Of a stretch of 64,000 bases of DNA, positions 16,371 through 24,877 are shown one piece after another (positions within the stretch are counted from its first letter, which is position 1; each line of letters opens with the position of its first letter). The notes below the pieces were generated by a model, which was not told the origin of the DNA, ran no database searches, and was given only the letters and a program-made list of their open reading frames with translations. The DNA comes from Paenibacillus harenae (GTDB lineage: Bacteria; Bacillota; Bacilli; Paenibacillales; Paenibacillaceae), in NCBI RefSeq assembly GCF_030812415.1, contig NZ_JAUSST010000004.1:62001-126000 (forward strand), written 5' to 3'. The translations under genes and the position numbers were made by a program.

Positions 16371-18155
16371 ATGGCAGGACAATACCCGCTTACTTGGGAG
16401 CTTGACACGATCTATGAAGGCGGCTCGGCATCGGCTTCCTTGTTGCAAGAGCTTAAAGGGATGGAAACCGATATGGCGAGGCTTGATGCAGGGCTGGCCG
16501 GTGAATCTTTACCGGACGCTGACAGGCTGGCACAGCTCACCGAGGTCGTACAATCCGTGCTGCTGCGGCTGAGAGAGACCGATTCCTTTGTAACTTGCTT
16601 GATGGCCGCGAATATGCGCGATACGGCTGCAAATTCGTTGAATGACAAAGTAAAGACGCTTTCCGCTATGTTTATCGGTGTGCTTACCCGTTATGACAAT
16701 GCGCTTCGGGCTTATCCGGACAGCGTGTGGGCCGCGCTGCTTAAGCACGAGAAGCTGTCGGAGATAGCGTTCAGCCTGCAAGAGCGGCGCGAGCTGGCGA
16801 AACGGAAGATGGCTCCCGAGCTGGAGGCGCTCGCAGGCGATCTTTCCGTTGATGGCTATCATGGCTGGGGCGATTATTATAACACGATTGTGTCGAGGGC
16901 GAAGTTTACGGATGTCGGTTCAGACGGAGCGAGACGTTCGCTTTCCGCAGGCCAGATGCATAATCGGCTGTCGGAAGGCGAGCGTTCGGTCCGCCAGGCT
17001 GCATTCGCCGAATGGGAGCGCGTATGGTCGGAGCAAGGAGATTTATGCGCGGAGGTGCTGAATCGTATCTCAGGCTTCCGCCTGAAGCTGTACGACAAGC
17101 GCGGATGGACGTCCGTATTGCAAGAGCCGCTGCAGATGAACCGGATGAGCGAGGCAACGCTAACGTCGATGTGGACGGCGATACAGGATGGGAAGCAGTC
17201 GCTTGTCCGTTATTTGGAGCGAAAGGCGAAGCTGCTAGGCGTAGAGAAGCTCGACTGGCATGACGTGGAGGCGCCGCTTGGCGCATCGGCACGAATCGTT
17301 CCTTATGAGGAAGCAGCCGAGTTCATCGTCGAGCAGTTCCGCGAGTTCAGTCCGGAGCTCGCCGAATTCTCGAAGCAGGCGTTCGCTAAGGGCTGGATCG
17401 AAGCGGAGGATCGTCCGGGCAAGCGCCCCGGCGGCTTCTGCACGTCGTTTCCGAAGAGCGGGCAGACGCGCATCTTCATGACCTATTCCGGCACGGCGTC
17501 GAACATCTCGACGTTAGCCCATGAGCTGGGTCATGCTTATCACCAGCATGTCATGAACGACTTGCCGCCTTTATCGCAAGAATATGCGATGAATGTGGCG
17601 GAGACGGCTTCGACTTTCGCCGAGCTGATCGTATCGGACAAGGCGCTCAAGACGGCATCGGATGCCGATGAGAAGCTTGGGCTGCTGGAGGATAAAATCC
17701 AGCGCTCGGTTGCGTTCTTCATGAATATTCATGCTCGCTTTCTGTTCGAGACCCGGTTCTACGAGCTGCGGAGAGAAGGTCTTGTTTCGGCCGAGACGCT
17801 CAGCAAGCTGATGGAAGAGGCGCAGCGTGAGGCGTTCAGCGACATGCTGGGCGAGGCGCACCCTCATTTTTGGGCATCGAAGCTGCATTTTTACTTAACG
17901 GATGTGCCGTTCTACAATTTCCCTTATACGTTCGGTTATTTGTTCAGCGCGGGCATCTATGCCAGAGCGCAACAAGAGGGTCCGGCGTTTGCGGGCAAAT
18001 ACGTCGCGCTGCTTCGGGATACGGGCCGAATGACCGTCGAGGAGCTGGCATCGTTTCATTTGGGCGTTAACCTTGAAGAAAGCGACTTCTGGCGGGAGGC
18101 GGTCGCCCTTACGGCCGATGACGTGCAGCTGTTTATTGAAATGACAAACGCTTGA
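16371..18155 (+). CDS. M3-family oligoendopeptidase (PepF-like)
   Basis: 594-residue cytosolic zinc metallopeptidase of family M3, degrading short peptides. The active site is H-E-L-G-H-A-Y-H (HExxH) with the third ligand in NVAETASTFAE about 25 residues later. The N-terminal part is the helical oligoendopeptidase domain, and the stretch YFNFPYT-like segment (PFYNFPYTFGYLFSAGIYA) near the C-terminus is typical. Of three in-frame ATGs (16362, 16365, 16371), the last has the best spacing to AAAGG and gives MAGQYPLTWELDTIYEGG. It is transcribed alone and ends at a strong terminator. Confidence 0.92.
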   Translation: MAGQYPLTWELDTIYEGGSASASLLQELKGMETDMARLDAGLAGESLPDADRLAQLTEVVQSVLLRLRETDSFVTCLMAANMRDTAANSLNDKVKTLSAMFIGVLTRYDNALRAYPDSVWAALLKHEKLSEIAFSLQERRELAKRKMAPELEALAGDLSVDGYHGWGDYYNTIVSRAKFTDVGSDGARRSLSAGQMHNRLSEGERSVRQAAFAEWERVWSEQGDLCAEVLNRISGFRLKLYDKRGWTSVLQEPLQMNRMSEATLTSMWTAIQDGKQSLVRYLERKAKLLGVEKLDWHDVEAPLGASARIVPYEEAAEFIVEQFREFSPELAEFSKQAFAKGWIEAEDRPGKRPGGFCTSFPKSGQTRIFMTYSGTASNISTLAHELGHAYHQHVMNDLPPLSQEYAMNVAETASTFAELIVSDKALKTASDADEKLGLLEDKIQRSVAFFMNIHARFLFETRFYELRREGLVSAETLSKLMEEAQREAFSDMLGEAHPHFWASKLHFYLTDVPFYNFPYTFGYLFSAGIYARAQQEGPAFAGKYVALLRDTGRMTVEELASFHLGVNLEESDFWREAVALTADDVQLFIEMTNA

Positions 18156-18181
18156 TCGCACGAAGTAATGATTTATGTCCG

Positions 18182-18228
18182 ACCACTCTTTTCGTCATGC
18201 GATGACGGGGAGTGGTTTTTCTTTTTTT
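18182..18228 (+). terminator. Strong terminator after the M3 peptidase
   Basis: ACCACTC pairs with GAGTGGT around an inner CGTCAT/ATGACG stem, followed by a long T-rich run. Confidence 0.9.
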
Positions 18229-18302
18229 CCAAAACAAGGAACTATCAGTAATGATCTAGCGTCTTAATAGGCGAGACTTTAATACAAGGGAGAAGTGATT
18301 AC

Positions 18303-19670
18303 GTGATTAGTCGTTCAAAAAAGTACATAGAATTGCGCAGATGGTTGACTGTGCTGTTGGTTGCCGCCTTAACGTTAGCGGTTTTGCCTGGATTGAAAAC
18401 GGAAGCAGCCGCCGCCCAAGTGCCGTTGGCCGGAATCGTGCAAATATCGAATAATCATGCCTTGGATAAAAATGCCGTATTATGGGGCTGGGATGACGGC
18501 GAGTACGCGGCGAAGCCGCTCTTGGAGCAGGTGGAGTCGTTTTGGAGCGACGGTTTCGTCGGCGGGGCGGTCAAGAAAGACGGGAGCGTCTGGCTGTGGG
18601 GAACAAAGGCTAATACCGCGATGATCGATACGGATGGCCCGTTAAGCCAGCATGCATTTTATCAAACGGAACCGGTACAGATTGCCGGGCTTCCGAAGTG
18701 CCTTATGGTAGTAGGCAGATATGCGGTAGACCTTTCCGGCATTGTTTGGTACATCGATCCGGAAAAGCGAATTGCCTCCAAGGTGCCCGGTTTGATAGAC
18801 ATCAAGACGGTAAACGACAATTACGCGCTCGATCATTCGGGAAATCTTTGGACCTGGAATTTCAATACCAAAGGAATATTATATGAAGAGCCGGCGGTCG
18901 TGGCCTTGAATATAGCCTATCTTGGAGACGGACTAGCCCTATCGGACAAATGGGGCGTGTACGATCTATGGAAGAACGACTATTTAGTAAGGCACGGAGG
19001 CGGCGCCTACTCTCCTGATATCGATTTATCTCCAATTTCCCGTAATATAAACTCGATAGCCGGCTCGGCGGACGACCGCGGCAGCGACTATTCGCTTATT
19101 GTGAAGCAGGACGGCTCGATATGGTCATGGGGATTCGGCATATCCTATGCTTTTCAGCAAGTCAAGGGGCTTTCGGGAATAAAGGCGGCGGCGGCAAAAT
19201 ACAAAGGTGGAACGGTGCTGTACAAGGACGGCACTGTTGGCGCATGGATAGGCGTGCCCGAGGGCGGATTTCCGCCGCAGGAGAAGCCGAGCGGGCTTAA
19301 AGTAAAGCCTGTTAAAGTGACGAAGCAAATCATCGTCATGCTGAACGGTAAGACGATCGCCATACAACCTTCGCCTTTGTTTTCGGGCGGCAGAGTGCTG
19401 ATTCCGGTACGCGGCTTCTTTGAAGCGCTAGGAGGCACTGTGAACTATGACAAAGATAAAGTGACGATAAAATACGGCAATCAAAAAGTCGAGCTCGTCG
19501 TATGGAGCACTGAAGCGATAATCGACGGGAAACAAACGAAGCTCGATGTGCCTGCCCAAATCATAAAAGGCCGCACGATGGTGCCGTTGCGTTTTGTAGC
19601 GGAAGCGATAGGCGGAACGGTGAAATGGGATTCGGCAAGAAGCCGAGTTGAATTAACAATAGCAGAATAG
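18303..19670 (+). CDS. Exported protein with RCC1-like repeats and stalk (copper amine oxidase N-like) domains
   Basis: 455-residue secreted protein. A GTG start follows a GGGAGAAG site, then a signal peptide (WLTVLLVAALTLAVLPGLKTEAAA). Residues about 40-340 hold loose RCC1/beta-propeller repeats seen as VLWGWDDGEY, GSVWLWGTK, GNLWTWNFN and GSIWSWGFG. The last ~120 residues are a stalk domain: two copies of the pattern V-L-I/MVPLRF...EA-L/I-GG-TV (GRVLIPVRGFFEALGGTV and GRTMVPLRFVAEAIGGTV), common on Paenibacillus surface proteins. No anchor is visible. Probably cell-surface; the ligand is unknown. Confidence 0.85.
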   Translation: MISRSKKYIELRRWLTVLLVAALTLAVLPGLKTEAAAAQVPLAGIVQISNNHALDKNAVLWGWDDGEYAAKPLLEQVESFWSDGFVGGAVKKDGSVWLWGTKANTAMIDTDGPLSQHAFYQTEPVQIAGLPKCLMVVGRYAVDLSGIVWYIDPEKRIASKVPGLIDIKTVNDNYALDHSGNLWTWNFNTKGILYEEPAVVALNIAYLGDGLALSDKWGVYDLWKNDYLVRHGGGAYSPDIDLSPISRNINSIAGSADDRGSDYSLIVKQDGSIWSWGFGISYAFQQVKGLSGIKAAAAKYKGGTVLYKDGTVGAWIGVPEGGFPPQEKPSGLKVKPVKVTKQIIVMLNGKTIAIQPSPLFSGGRVLIPVRGFFEALGGTVNYDKDKVTIKYGNQKVELVVWSTEAIIDGKQTKLDVPAQIIKGRTMVPLRFVAEAIGGTVKWDSARSRVELTIAE

Positions 19671-19701
19671 CGGTTTAATATAAAGGATGCGCCCTTATAT
19701 G

Positions 19702-19730
19702 TTGTACATCATATCTTATTATGATATATT
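19702..19730 (+). promoter_or_regulatory. ccpN promoter with a CcpN-like operator
   Basis: TTGTAC (19702-19707) and TATATT (19725-19730), 17 bases apart. The 11-base sequence at 19720-19730 fits the CcpN operator consensus TRTGHYATAYW at every position (consensus recalled from the CcpN literature) and overlaps the -10, suggesting autoregulation. Confidence 0.55.
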
Positions 19731-19827
19731 AAATGACGATTAATAGCGTTATATTGGTAATATTGAGAGTCATACAAAAGAATTTTAAAAGGCAAATTAC
19801 GCTTGTACTTTTTAAGGGGGGAGTCCG

Positions 19828-20484
19828 ATTCAACTATCTTCGCGTCAATTGGAGCTAGTGGAACTGGTTAAGAAGCATGCGCCGATTACCGGTGAACAAT
19901 TAGCTGAATATCTCGGCGTAAGCCGACCGACGCTGCGTTCGGATTTGTCGCTGCTCGTTATGCTTGGGCATTTGGACGCCAAACCTAAGGTCGGTTATTT
20001 CCTCGGAAATGCATACCGGGCGAGCGATGAAGCCATGCAGCGTCTAAGCAGCTTGAAGGTGCGGGAAGTGCAGGGGGTTCCGGTTAACGTGCCGGACTCG
20101 CTATCGGTGCATGATGCGGTCATCACCCTATTCACCGAGAATGCCGACACTTTGCTTGTCGTTAATGAGAACAAGGGCTTTGCAGGCATTGTAACGCCGA
20201 AGGATTTGCTCAAAATCACGCTTGGCAATGCAGGAGCAACATCGATTCCCGTAAGTATGGTCATGACCCGTTACCCGAATATCGTAACGTTAATGCAAGA
20301 CGATTCCGTGTTGGATGCGATACGCAAAATGTCGCTTCATCAGGTTGATTGCTTGCCGGTTATCATACCAAGCGACGAGCAATCGCCTTACCCCGAGATT
20401 GCGGGATGGGTATCGAAATCGAACATTATACGTCTGTTGGCCGACATTGCGGCGGCTCCGGATTTGGGGGAGCAGGATCTATGA
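19828..20484 (+). CDS. ccpN: CcpN-like repressor of gluconeogenesis (HTH plus CBS domains), probable ATT start
   Basis: Cytosolic repressor of about 218 residues. The N-terminal helix-turn-helix is APITGEQLAEYLGVSRPTLRSDLSLLVMLGHLDAKPKVGYF. Two CBS domains follow, sensing nucleotides (VPDSLSVHDAVITLFTENADTLLVV and VMTRYPNIVTLMQDDSVLDAIRKM). In B. subtilis CcpN represses gapB and pckA on glucose (established). A GGGGGGAG site at 19816-19823 has no ATG, GTG or TTG within reach: the first is TTG at 19849, 25 bases away. ATT at 19828, spaced four or five bases, yields (M)QLSSRQLELVELV, fitting the family N-terminus. An in-frame stop at 19813 limits the options. Confidence 0.82.
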   Translation: MQLSSRQLELVELVKKHAPITGEQLAEYLGVSRPTLRSDLSLLVMLGHLDAKPKVGYFLGNAYRASDEAMQRLSSLKVREVQGVPVNVPDSLSVHDAVITLFTENADTLLVVNENKGFAGIVTPKDLLKITLGNAGATSIPVSMVMTRYPNIVTLMQDDSVLDAIRKMSLHQVDCLPVIIPSDEQSPYPEIAGWVSKSNIIRLLADIAAAPDLGEQDL

Positions 20485-21290
20485 CACAATTGACAGAGCA
20501 AATTATATACGTATGCTCGGATGCGGTGGGGGAGACGGCGGAGGCGGTAGCGAAAGCGACGCTTCGCCAGTTTTCGTCAGAGCTTGTGAAGATAAAGCGA
20601 TATGGACATTTGAAGTCGGAGGATGAGATCGTTCGTATCGTTGCGGAAGCGGCTGGAACTGGCGGATTCATCAGTTATACGCTCGTTCAGCCGGAGTTGC
20701 GTGAATTAATGAAGGAGGAGTCGCTTAAGCGGGGCGTTCGCGCCGTCGATGTGATGGGGCCGATGATGCAGGCTTATGTCGATACGTTCGGCAGCTATCC
20801 GAAGCGCGAGCCAGGCTTGCTTCATTCTATGGACGATGCCTATTATCGCCGAATGGACGCCATCGAATTTGCGGTCAAATATGACGACGGCAAAGATGCG
20901 AGAGGCTTCGTGCAAGCGCAGGTCGTGCTGATCGGAGTGTCGCGAACGTCGAAAACGCCGCTTAGCGTCTTCTTGTCGCATAAAGGAATTAAGACGGCGA
21001 ACCTGCCGCTTATGCCTGAGGTTAATTTGCCTGAGGAATTAAAACCGGCTCCCGGACGTCTGATCGTCGGTCTGACGATGCAGCCTGAGCATTTGCTGGG
21101 GATACGGACGGAGCGGCTTAAGACGCTGGGACTTCCTTCGTCGGCGCAATATGCGTCGCCGGAGCGCATCAAAGAGGAACTGCAATACGCAGAAGGTGTC
21201 ATGAATTCGTTGGATTGTCCGATCATAGACGTAACAAACCGTGCAATTGAGGAAACGGCCGGCATTATTATTGAATGGCTTTACCGATAA
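20481..21290 (+). CDS. yqfL: Pyruvate,phosphate dikinase/PEP synthase regulatory protein
   Basis: 269-residue bifunctional kinase/phosphotransferase of the PPSR (DUF299) family, which switches PEP synthase or pyruvate,phosphate dikinase off and on by phosphorylating a threonine. Signs are [19 protein letters not shown] at the start, the P-loop [11 protein letters not shown], and [12 protein letters not shown] near the end. It overlaps ccpN by four bases (ATGA), and the pair is conserved in Bacillus. YqfL is reported to modulate CcpN activity there, so the two act in the same glycolysis/gluconeogenesis switch. The frame opens further upstream inside ccpN without a ribosome site. Confidence 0.92.
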   Translation: MTQLTEQIIYVCSDAVGETAEAVAKATLRQFSSELVKIKRYGHLKSEDEIVRIVAEAAGTGGFISYTLVQPELRELMKEESLKRGVRAVDVMGPMMQAYVDTFGSYPKREPGLLHSMDDAYYRRMDAIEFAVKYDDGKDARGFVQAQVVLIGVSRTSKTPLSVFLSHKGIKTANLPLMPEVNLPEELKPAPGRLIVGLTMQPEHLLGIRTERLKTLGLPSSAQYASPERIKEELQYAEGVMNSLDCPIIDVTNRAIEETAGIIIEWLYR

Positions 21291-21322
21291 ATGGCTATAC
21301 CGTTAGAGATGGAGGGATCTTT

Positions 21323-21721
21323 ATGGACAGAACGTTTGTAATGGTTAAGCCCGATGGATATGCAAGGGGGCTTGTAGGACGCATTGTTGCCAGATTCGAG
21401 GAAAAAGGCTTCAAGCTGACCGATGCAAAGGTCATGCATCTAAGCAGGGAGCATGCCGAGCGACATTATGAGCATTTGAACGCGAAGCCGTTTTTCGGCG
21501 AGCTCGTAGACTTCATCGTATCCGGTCCAGTGTTCGCGATGATCTGGGAAGGCAAGGACGCGATTAAGAACGCAAGAGCGCTGATCGGCGCGACGAATCC
21601 GTCCGAAGCGCTTGTCGGAACGATTCGCGGCGACTATGCGCTCGACGTTGCCAGCAATATTATTCACGGCTCGGATTCGGAAGAGAGCGCTGAACGGGAA
21701 ATCAAGCTGTTTTTCCATTGA
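21323..21721 (+). CDS. ndk: Nucleoside diphosphate kinase
   Basis: 132-residue enzyme that equalises nucleoside triphosphate pools by phosphate transfer through a phosphohistidine. The start [19 protein letters not shown] and the active-site segment [16 protein letters not shown] (catalytic His in IHGSD) are diagnostic, and the length is normal. A GGAGGG site precedes the ATG at 21323. It lies 32 bases after yqfL and is probably in the same operon. The first copy of the duplicated hairpin element follows 70 bases later and may terminate this operon. Confidence 0.95.
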   Translation: MDRTFVMVKPDGYARGLVGRIVARFEEKGFKLTDAKVMHLSREHAERHYEHLNAKPFFGELVDFIVSGPVFAMIWEGKDAIKNARALIGATNPSEALVGTIRGDYALDVASNIIHGSDSEESAEREIKLFFH

Positions 21722-21790
21722 TGGCTTCAATAATATTCACAATATGCTGGGGATTTGGTGAATATTAAACGAAATGAATGAGAAAAATCA

Positions 21791-21865
21791 CGGAAGCATC
21801 GTATGTGACGCTTTGCACAGCGTTCTGTACGGTGCTTTTTGCGTTTGTTCCTTTTAGGAGAAGAG
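21791..21865 (+). repeat. Hairpin repeat element, copy 1
   Basis: About 75 bases, similar to copy 2 at 22399-22473. It contains a 19-pair stem (AAGCATCGTATG...GGTGCTT) with one conserved U-C mismatch, a T-run, the shared GCGTTTGTT, and a remnant AGGAG with no gene behind it. It acts as a terminator for ndk and is a relic of the tad leader (inference). Confidence 0.75.
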
Positions 21866-21942
21866 GATTATATAAAGCAACATTCAAATAAGCTGTTGCG
21901 TTGAAGGATATATGATAGCATGAGACGTTCAAAGGGGTGGTA

Positions 21943-22224
21943 ATGATGTTGAGAACAATGGCTTCATTAATTATAATCTTTATTCTGCTTGTAAGCATTG
22001 GTTGCAGTCAAAAAAATGAAGTGTTCACTATAGAGGGAATGATCAACAATGTGAATATTACCAATAACTCCATAACTATTGATAAATACGGTGAGTTATT
22101 TGTAGACAAAGCAGCTAATTATCAAGAGGGTCAAAGTATAAGAGCTATCATCGAGAAAAAGACTTCCAACGATGTGTGGGATGCGGATCTTTTAGAAGTT
22201 TTGGAGATAGAATTAATACAATAG
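21943..22224 (+). CDS. Small predicted lipoprotein, AT-rich
   Basis: 93-residue exported protein. The N-terminus has a hydrophobic signal (MASLIIIFILLVSIGC) ending in a cysteine; the lipobox V-S-I-G-C is imperfect. The mature part is short and beta-rich (FTIEGMINNVNITNNSITI and SIRAIIEKK), somewhat like DUF3221 small lipoproteins, but I cannot confirm this. An AAGGGGTGG site precedes ATGs at 21943 and 21946. The gene is markedly more AT-rich than its neighbours and lies between two copies of a hairpin repeat, which points to insertion between ndk and the tad operon. Confidence 0.65.
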   Translation: MMLRTMASLIIIFILLVSIGCSQKNEVFTIEGMINNVNITNNSITIDKYGELFVDKAANYQEGQSIRAIIEKKTSNDVWDADLLEVLEIELIQ

Positions 22225-22342
22225 TAAATTATTTGGATATAGGAGATACCACAAAACGTTTTTGCTCATGCTTTCGTGTATAAGCTTTAAGTATTTGAAT
22301 TTATTAAGAGAATTTTCGTATCCAAAATTGCAATGATTATAG

Positions 22343-22372
22343 TTGACGAATGGCAGTGCAATATGGTAAATT
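22343..22372 (+). promoter_or_regulatory. Candidate promoter of the tad operon
   Basis: TTGACG (22343-22348), 18 bases, TAAATT (22367-22372). Transcription would start near 22379, just ahead of the hairpin element, giving a leader of about 100 bases. Confidence 0.45.
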
Positions 22373-22398
22373 TTAACCAAAGTAAATACGAGCAACCG

Positions 22399-22473
22399 CG
22401 GAAGCACCGTATATGACGCTAGAAATAGCGTCCTGTATGGTGCTTTTTTTGCGTTTGTTTTTCTGAGAAGGAG
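22399..22473 (+). promoter_or_regulatory. Hairpin element copy 2, candidate attenuator of the tad operon
   Basis: About 75 bases, repeat of 21791-21865. The stem AAGCACCGTATATGACGCTA pairs with a complementary arm across a GAAA tetraloop and is followed by seven T. Several base pairs differ from copy 1 but stay paired (C-G for U-G, A-U for G-U, G-C for G-U). The T-run ends about 20 bases before the tadZ ribosome site (GAAGGAGG, 22467-22474), leaving no room for a promoter between. The operon must therefore be read through it. Confidence 0.7.
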
Positions 22474-22482
22474 GCGTATGCA

Positions 22483-23652
22483 ATGAAACGTTATCAGCTT
22501 GCTGTAGCGGCGAAGGAGCAAGAATACGTGAGACGGCTGGCGGAATATATACGCGAAAGTCCGTTCGGTCAGCAGTGGCAATTGATCGCATTCACGAACG
22601 CAAAGGCGCTGGGAGAGCATGTCGAGAAAGGGTATACGATTGACCTGCTCGCGTCACAGCCAGGGCTATATGCCGAGCTGAGAGCGGAGAGGATGGTGGC
22701 AGCAGAACAGCTCGATCGTATTTTGACCGTTGCTCTTGTATTGAAGCGGGGCGAAAGTAACGGGCAGCAGCAGGAATTGCTGCAATATCAGCCTCTTCCG
22801 TCTTTGCTGCAAGGTTTGCTAGATATTTATGCCGCCTCTGCAGGCCATTCCTCTTCCGCTGCAGCCGTGCTTGCCCCGGAGGAAGGCGCGAAGGTCGTTA
22901 CGGTCTATTCCTCTTCCGGCGGTACGGGGAAGACGGCGCTTGCGCTCCATCTGACGAATGCTGCGGGATCCCAGCATTGCCGAACGTTCTACCTGAACTT
23001 GGAGCGGTGGCATTCTGCGGGCGTATGGCTAGGGAATACCCATTATGCGGGAGCGGAAGAAGGCTTATCCGAACTATTGTACGAGCTGAAGTCACAACCG
23101 GAGCATGCGGGTCAATGGTTGTCCGAGCATCGCAAGCGGCATTCGTTGTTGAAAGGGGATTTTCTCTCTGCCTGCACGAATACGGAGGACCGGATTACGC
23201 TGGGCGCCGACGATGCGGCTCGGCTCCTTGCCCTGATTAAGAAGTCTGGACAATACGATCTCATTATCGTCGATCTCGACGATGGCATGGACGAGCTGCA
23301 TATGACGCTGCTGGAAAGCTCGGATCAGATATTATGGCTCGTTAGCGATGACGAGGGCATTCTTGCCAAGCAAAGGCTGGCTTATCGCTATGGCGAGCAG
23401 AAGTGGGGCGCGCGCTTCCAGCGCATTTCACAGAGGGTCAATCTCATTCATAATCGCGCGAAGAAGAACGCGTTGCCGCCAACCATGAATCGAGACGGCA
23501 TTCCGTATATGCCGATTGCTTTGCCGGAAGCGCCGGAATGGCATAACGCGACATCGGCGAAGCTGCTGTCGTCGCCCGCCTATAGAGCGGCGGCCGGCAG
23601 GCTCATGAATTATATGATGAGAGGCGGAGAACAGCATGCCGTTAACGGATGA
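22483..23652 (+). CDS. tadZ: TadZ/CpaE-like pilus localisation ATPase
   Basis: 389-residue MinD/ParA-type protein that places the Tad pilus machine in the cell. The N-terminal ~125 residues look like a degenerate receiver domain (MKRYQLAVAAKEQEYVRRLAEYI). A deviant Walker A loop follows at residues 144-151 (SSGGTGKT), without the signature lysine of MinD, then YDLIIVDLDDGMDE as Walker B and QILWLVSDDE. An AAGGAGG site precedes the ATG. First gene of the tad operon. It overlaps tadA by 17 bases. Confidence 0.87.
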   Translation: MKRYQLAVAAKEQEYVRRLAEYIRESPFGQQWQLIAFTNAKALGEHVEKGYTIDLLASQPGLYAELRAERMVAAEQLDRILTVALVLKRGESNGQQQELLQYQPLPSLLQGLLDIYAASAGHSSSAAAVLAPEEGAKVVTVYSSSGGTGKTALALHLTNAAGSQHCRTFYLNLERWHSAGVWLGNTHYAGAEEGLSELLYELKSQPEHAGQWLSEHRKRHSLLKGDFLSACTNTEDRITLGADDAARLLALIKKSGQYDLIIVDLDDGMDELHMTLLESSDQILWLVSDDEGILAKQRLAYRYGEQKWGARFQRISQRVNLIHNRAKKNALPPTMNRDGIPYMPIALPEAPEWHNATSAKLLSSPAYRAAAGRLMNYMMRGGEQHAVNG

Positions 23653-24877
23653 CGAGGTTCTGGCGCTTCGCAATAACGTCCGCGTCAAGATCGATTTTAA
23701 CGGGACGCTGTCTGATGACAGTCTGATGCGAATCGCGGAAGAAACGGTATTCGAATGGTGCAGCCGCAATCCGTTGACGGCTAACGAAAAAGTTTCGCTC
23801 GTGCGTAGATTATTCCATTCTTTCCGCGGACTTGATATTTTGCAGCCGCTCATGGAAGATGCTTCAGTGACGGAGATCATGATTAATCATCACGCGGAAA
23901 TCTTCATCGAGCGTCATGGGAGAATGACGCTGCACCCTGTAGCCTTCGAGAGCAGGGAACGGCTGGAGGATCTGATACAAGCGGTCGTAGCGAGCGTGAA
24001 TCGCGTCGTGAACGAATCGTCGCCGATCGTCGATGCTCGGCTGAAGGACGGCTCGAGGGTACATGTCGTGCTTCCTCCCGTAGCGCTCAAAGGTCCTTGC
24101 ATGACGATTCGAAAATTTCCGGAGCAGCCGCCGACGATGCGGCAGCTCATCGCTTACGGCTCATTGTCGGTGGAAGCGGCCCGTTTCTTGGAGGAACTGA
24201 TCGCGTCGCAGTACAACATTTTCATTAGCGGCGGGACGGGCACAGGCAAGACGACCTTCCTTAATGCGTTGTCGCAATTCATACCGAGCGACGAGCGTAT
24301 CGTGACGATCGAAGATTCAGCCGAGCTGCAGATTAGAACATTGCCTAATCTTGTGTCGTTAGAAACGCGCAATGCGAATACGGAGGGTAGAGGGGAAGTG
24401 ACCATCCGCGATCTCATTCGCGCTTCGCTGCGGATGAGACCGAACCGAATTATCGTCGGCGAGGTTCGAGGCGGAGAGGCTTTGGATATGCTTCAAGCGC
24501 TGAACACTGGGCATAGCGGCTCCATGTCTACCGGGCATTCGAATGGAGCGAAAGATATGATCGCTAGGCTGGAGACGATGGTATTAAGCGCGGCGGATAT
24601 GCCCGTGCAGGTCGTTCGGCAGCAGATTGCGTCCGCGATCGACATTGTCGTCCATCTCTCCCGCTTCCGGGACCGGACGAGGAAGGTGACGGAAATATGC
24701 GAGATCCGAGGGATGGAGGGCGGCGAGGTGCAAATGAATCCGTTGTTTCGCTTTCATGAGGATGGAGAGGCGGATGGCAAAGTAATCGGCGAGCTGCGCC
24801 CTACGGGCAACGCTCTGCTCCATACGGACAAGCTTGTTATGGCTGGTCGACAGCGGAGGGGCGGGGAGGCTGTATGA
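23636..24877 (+). CDS. tadA: TadA/CpaF pilus assembly ATPase
   Basis: 413-residue secretion-type hexameric ATPase that powers pilus assembly, and in related systems retraction. It starts with the helical N-domain and the segment [18 protein letters not shown] typical of CpaF. Walker A is [10 protein letters not shown] near residues 199-208, the Asp box [10 protein letters not shown] and Walker [20 protein letters not shown] follow, and the His box is in [14 protein letters not shown]. Cytosolic, acting at the membrane with TadB and TadC. Its stop overlaps the tadB start by four bases. Confidence 0.94.
   Translation: MPLTDDEVLALRNNVRVKIDFNGTLSDDSLMRIAEETVFEWCSRNPLTANEKVSLVRRLFHSFRGLDILQPLMEDASVTEIMINHHAEIFIERHGRMTLHPVAFESRERLEDLIQAVVASVNRVVNESSPIVDARLKDGSRVHVVLPPVALKGPCMTIRKFPEQPPTMRQLIAYGSLSVEAARFLEELIASQYNIFISGGTGTGKTTFLNALSQFIPSDERIVTIEDSAELQIRTLPNLVSLETRNANTEGRGEVTIRDLIRASLRMRPNRIIVGEVRGGEALDMLQALNTGHSGSMSTGHSNGAKDMIARLETMVLSAADMPVQVVRQQIASAIDIVVHLSRFRDRTRKVTEICEIRGMEGGEVQMNPLFRFHEDGEADGKVIGELRPTGNALLHTDKLVMAGRQRRGGEAV

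Noticed and set aside
22213-22620. Minus-strand frame across the tad leader
   Set aside because: It crosses the hairpin and the start of tadZ, without a ribosome site.
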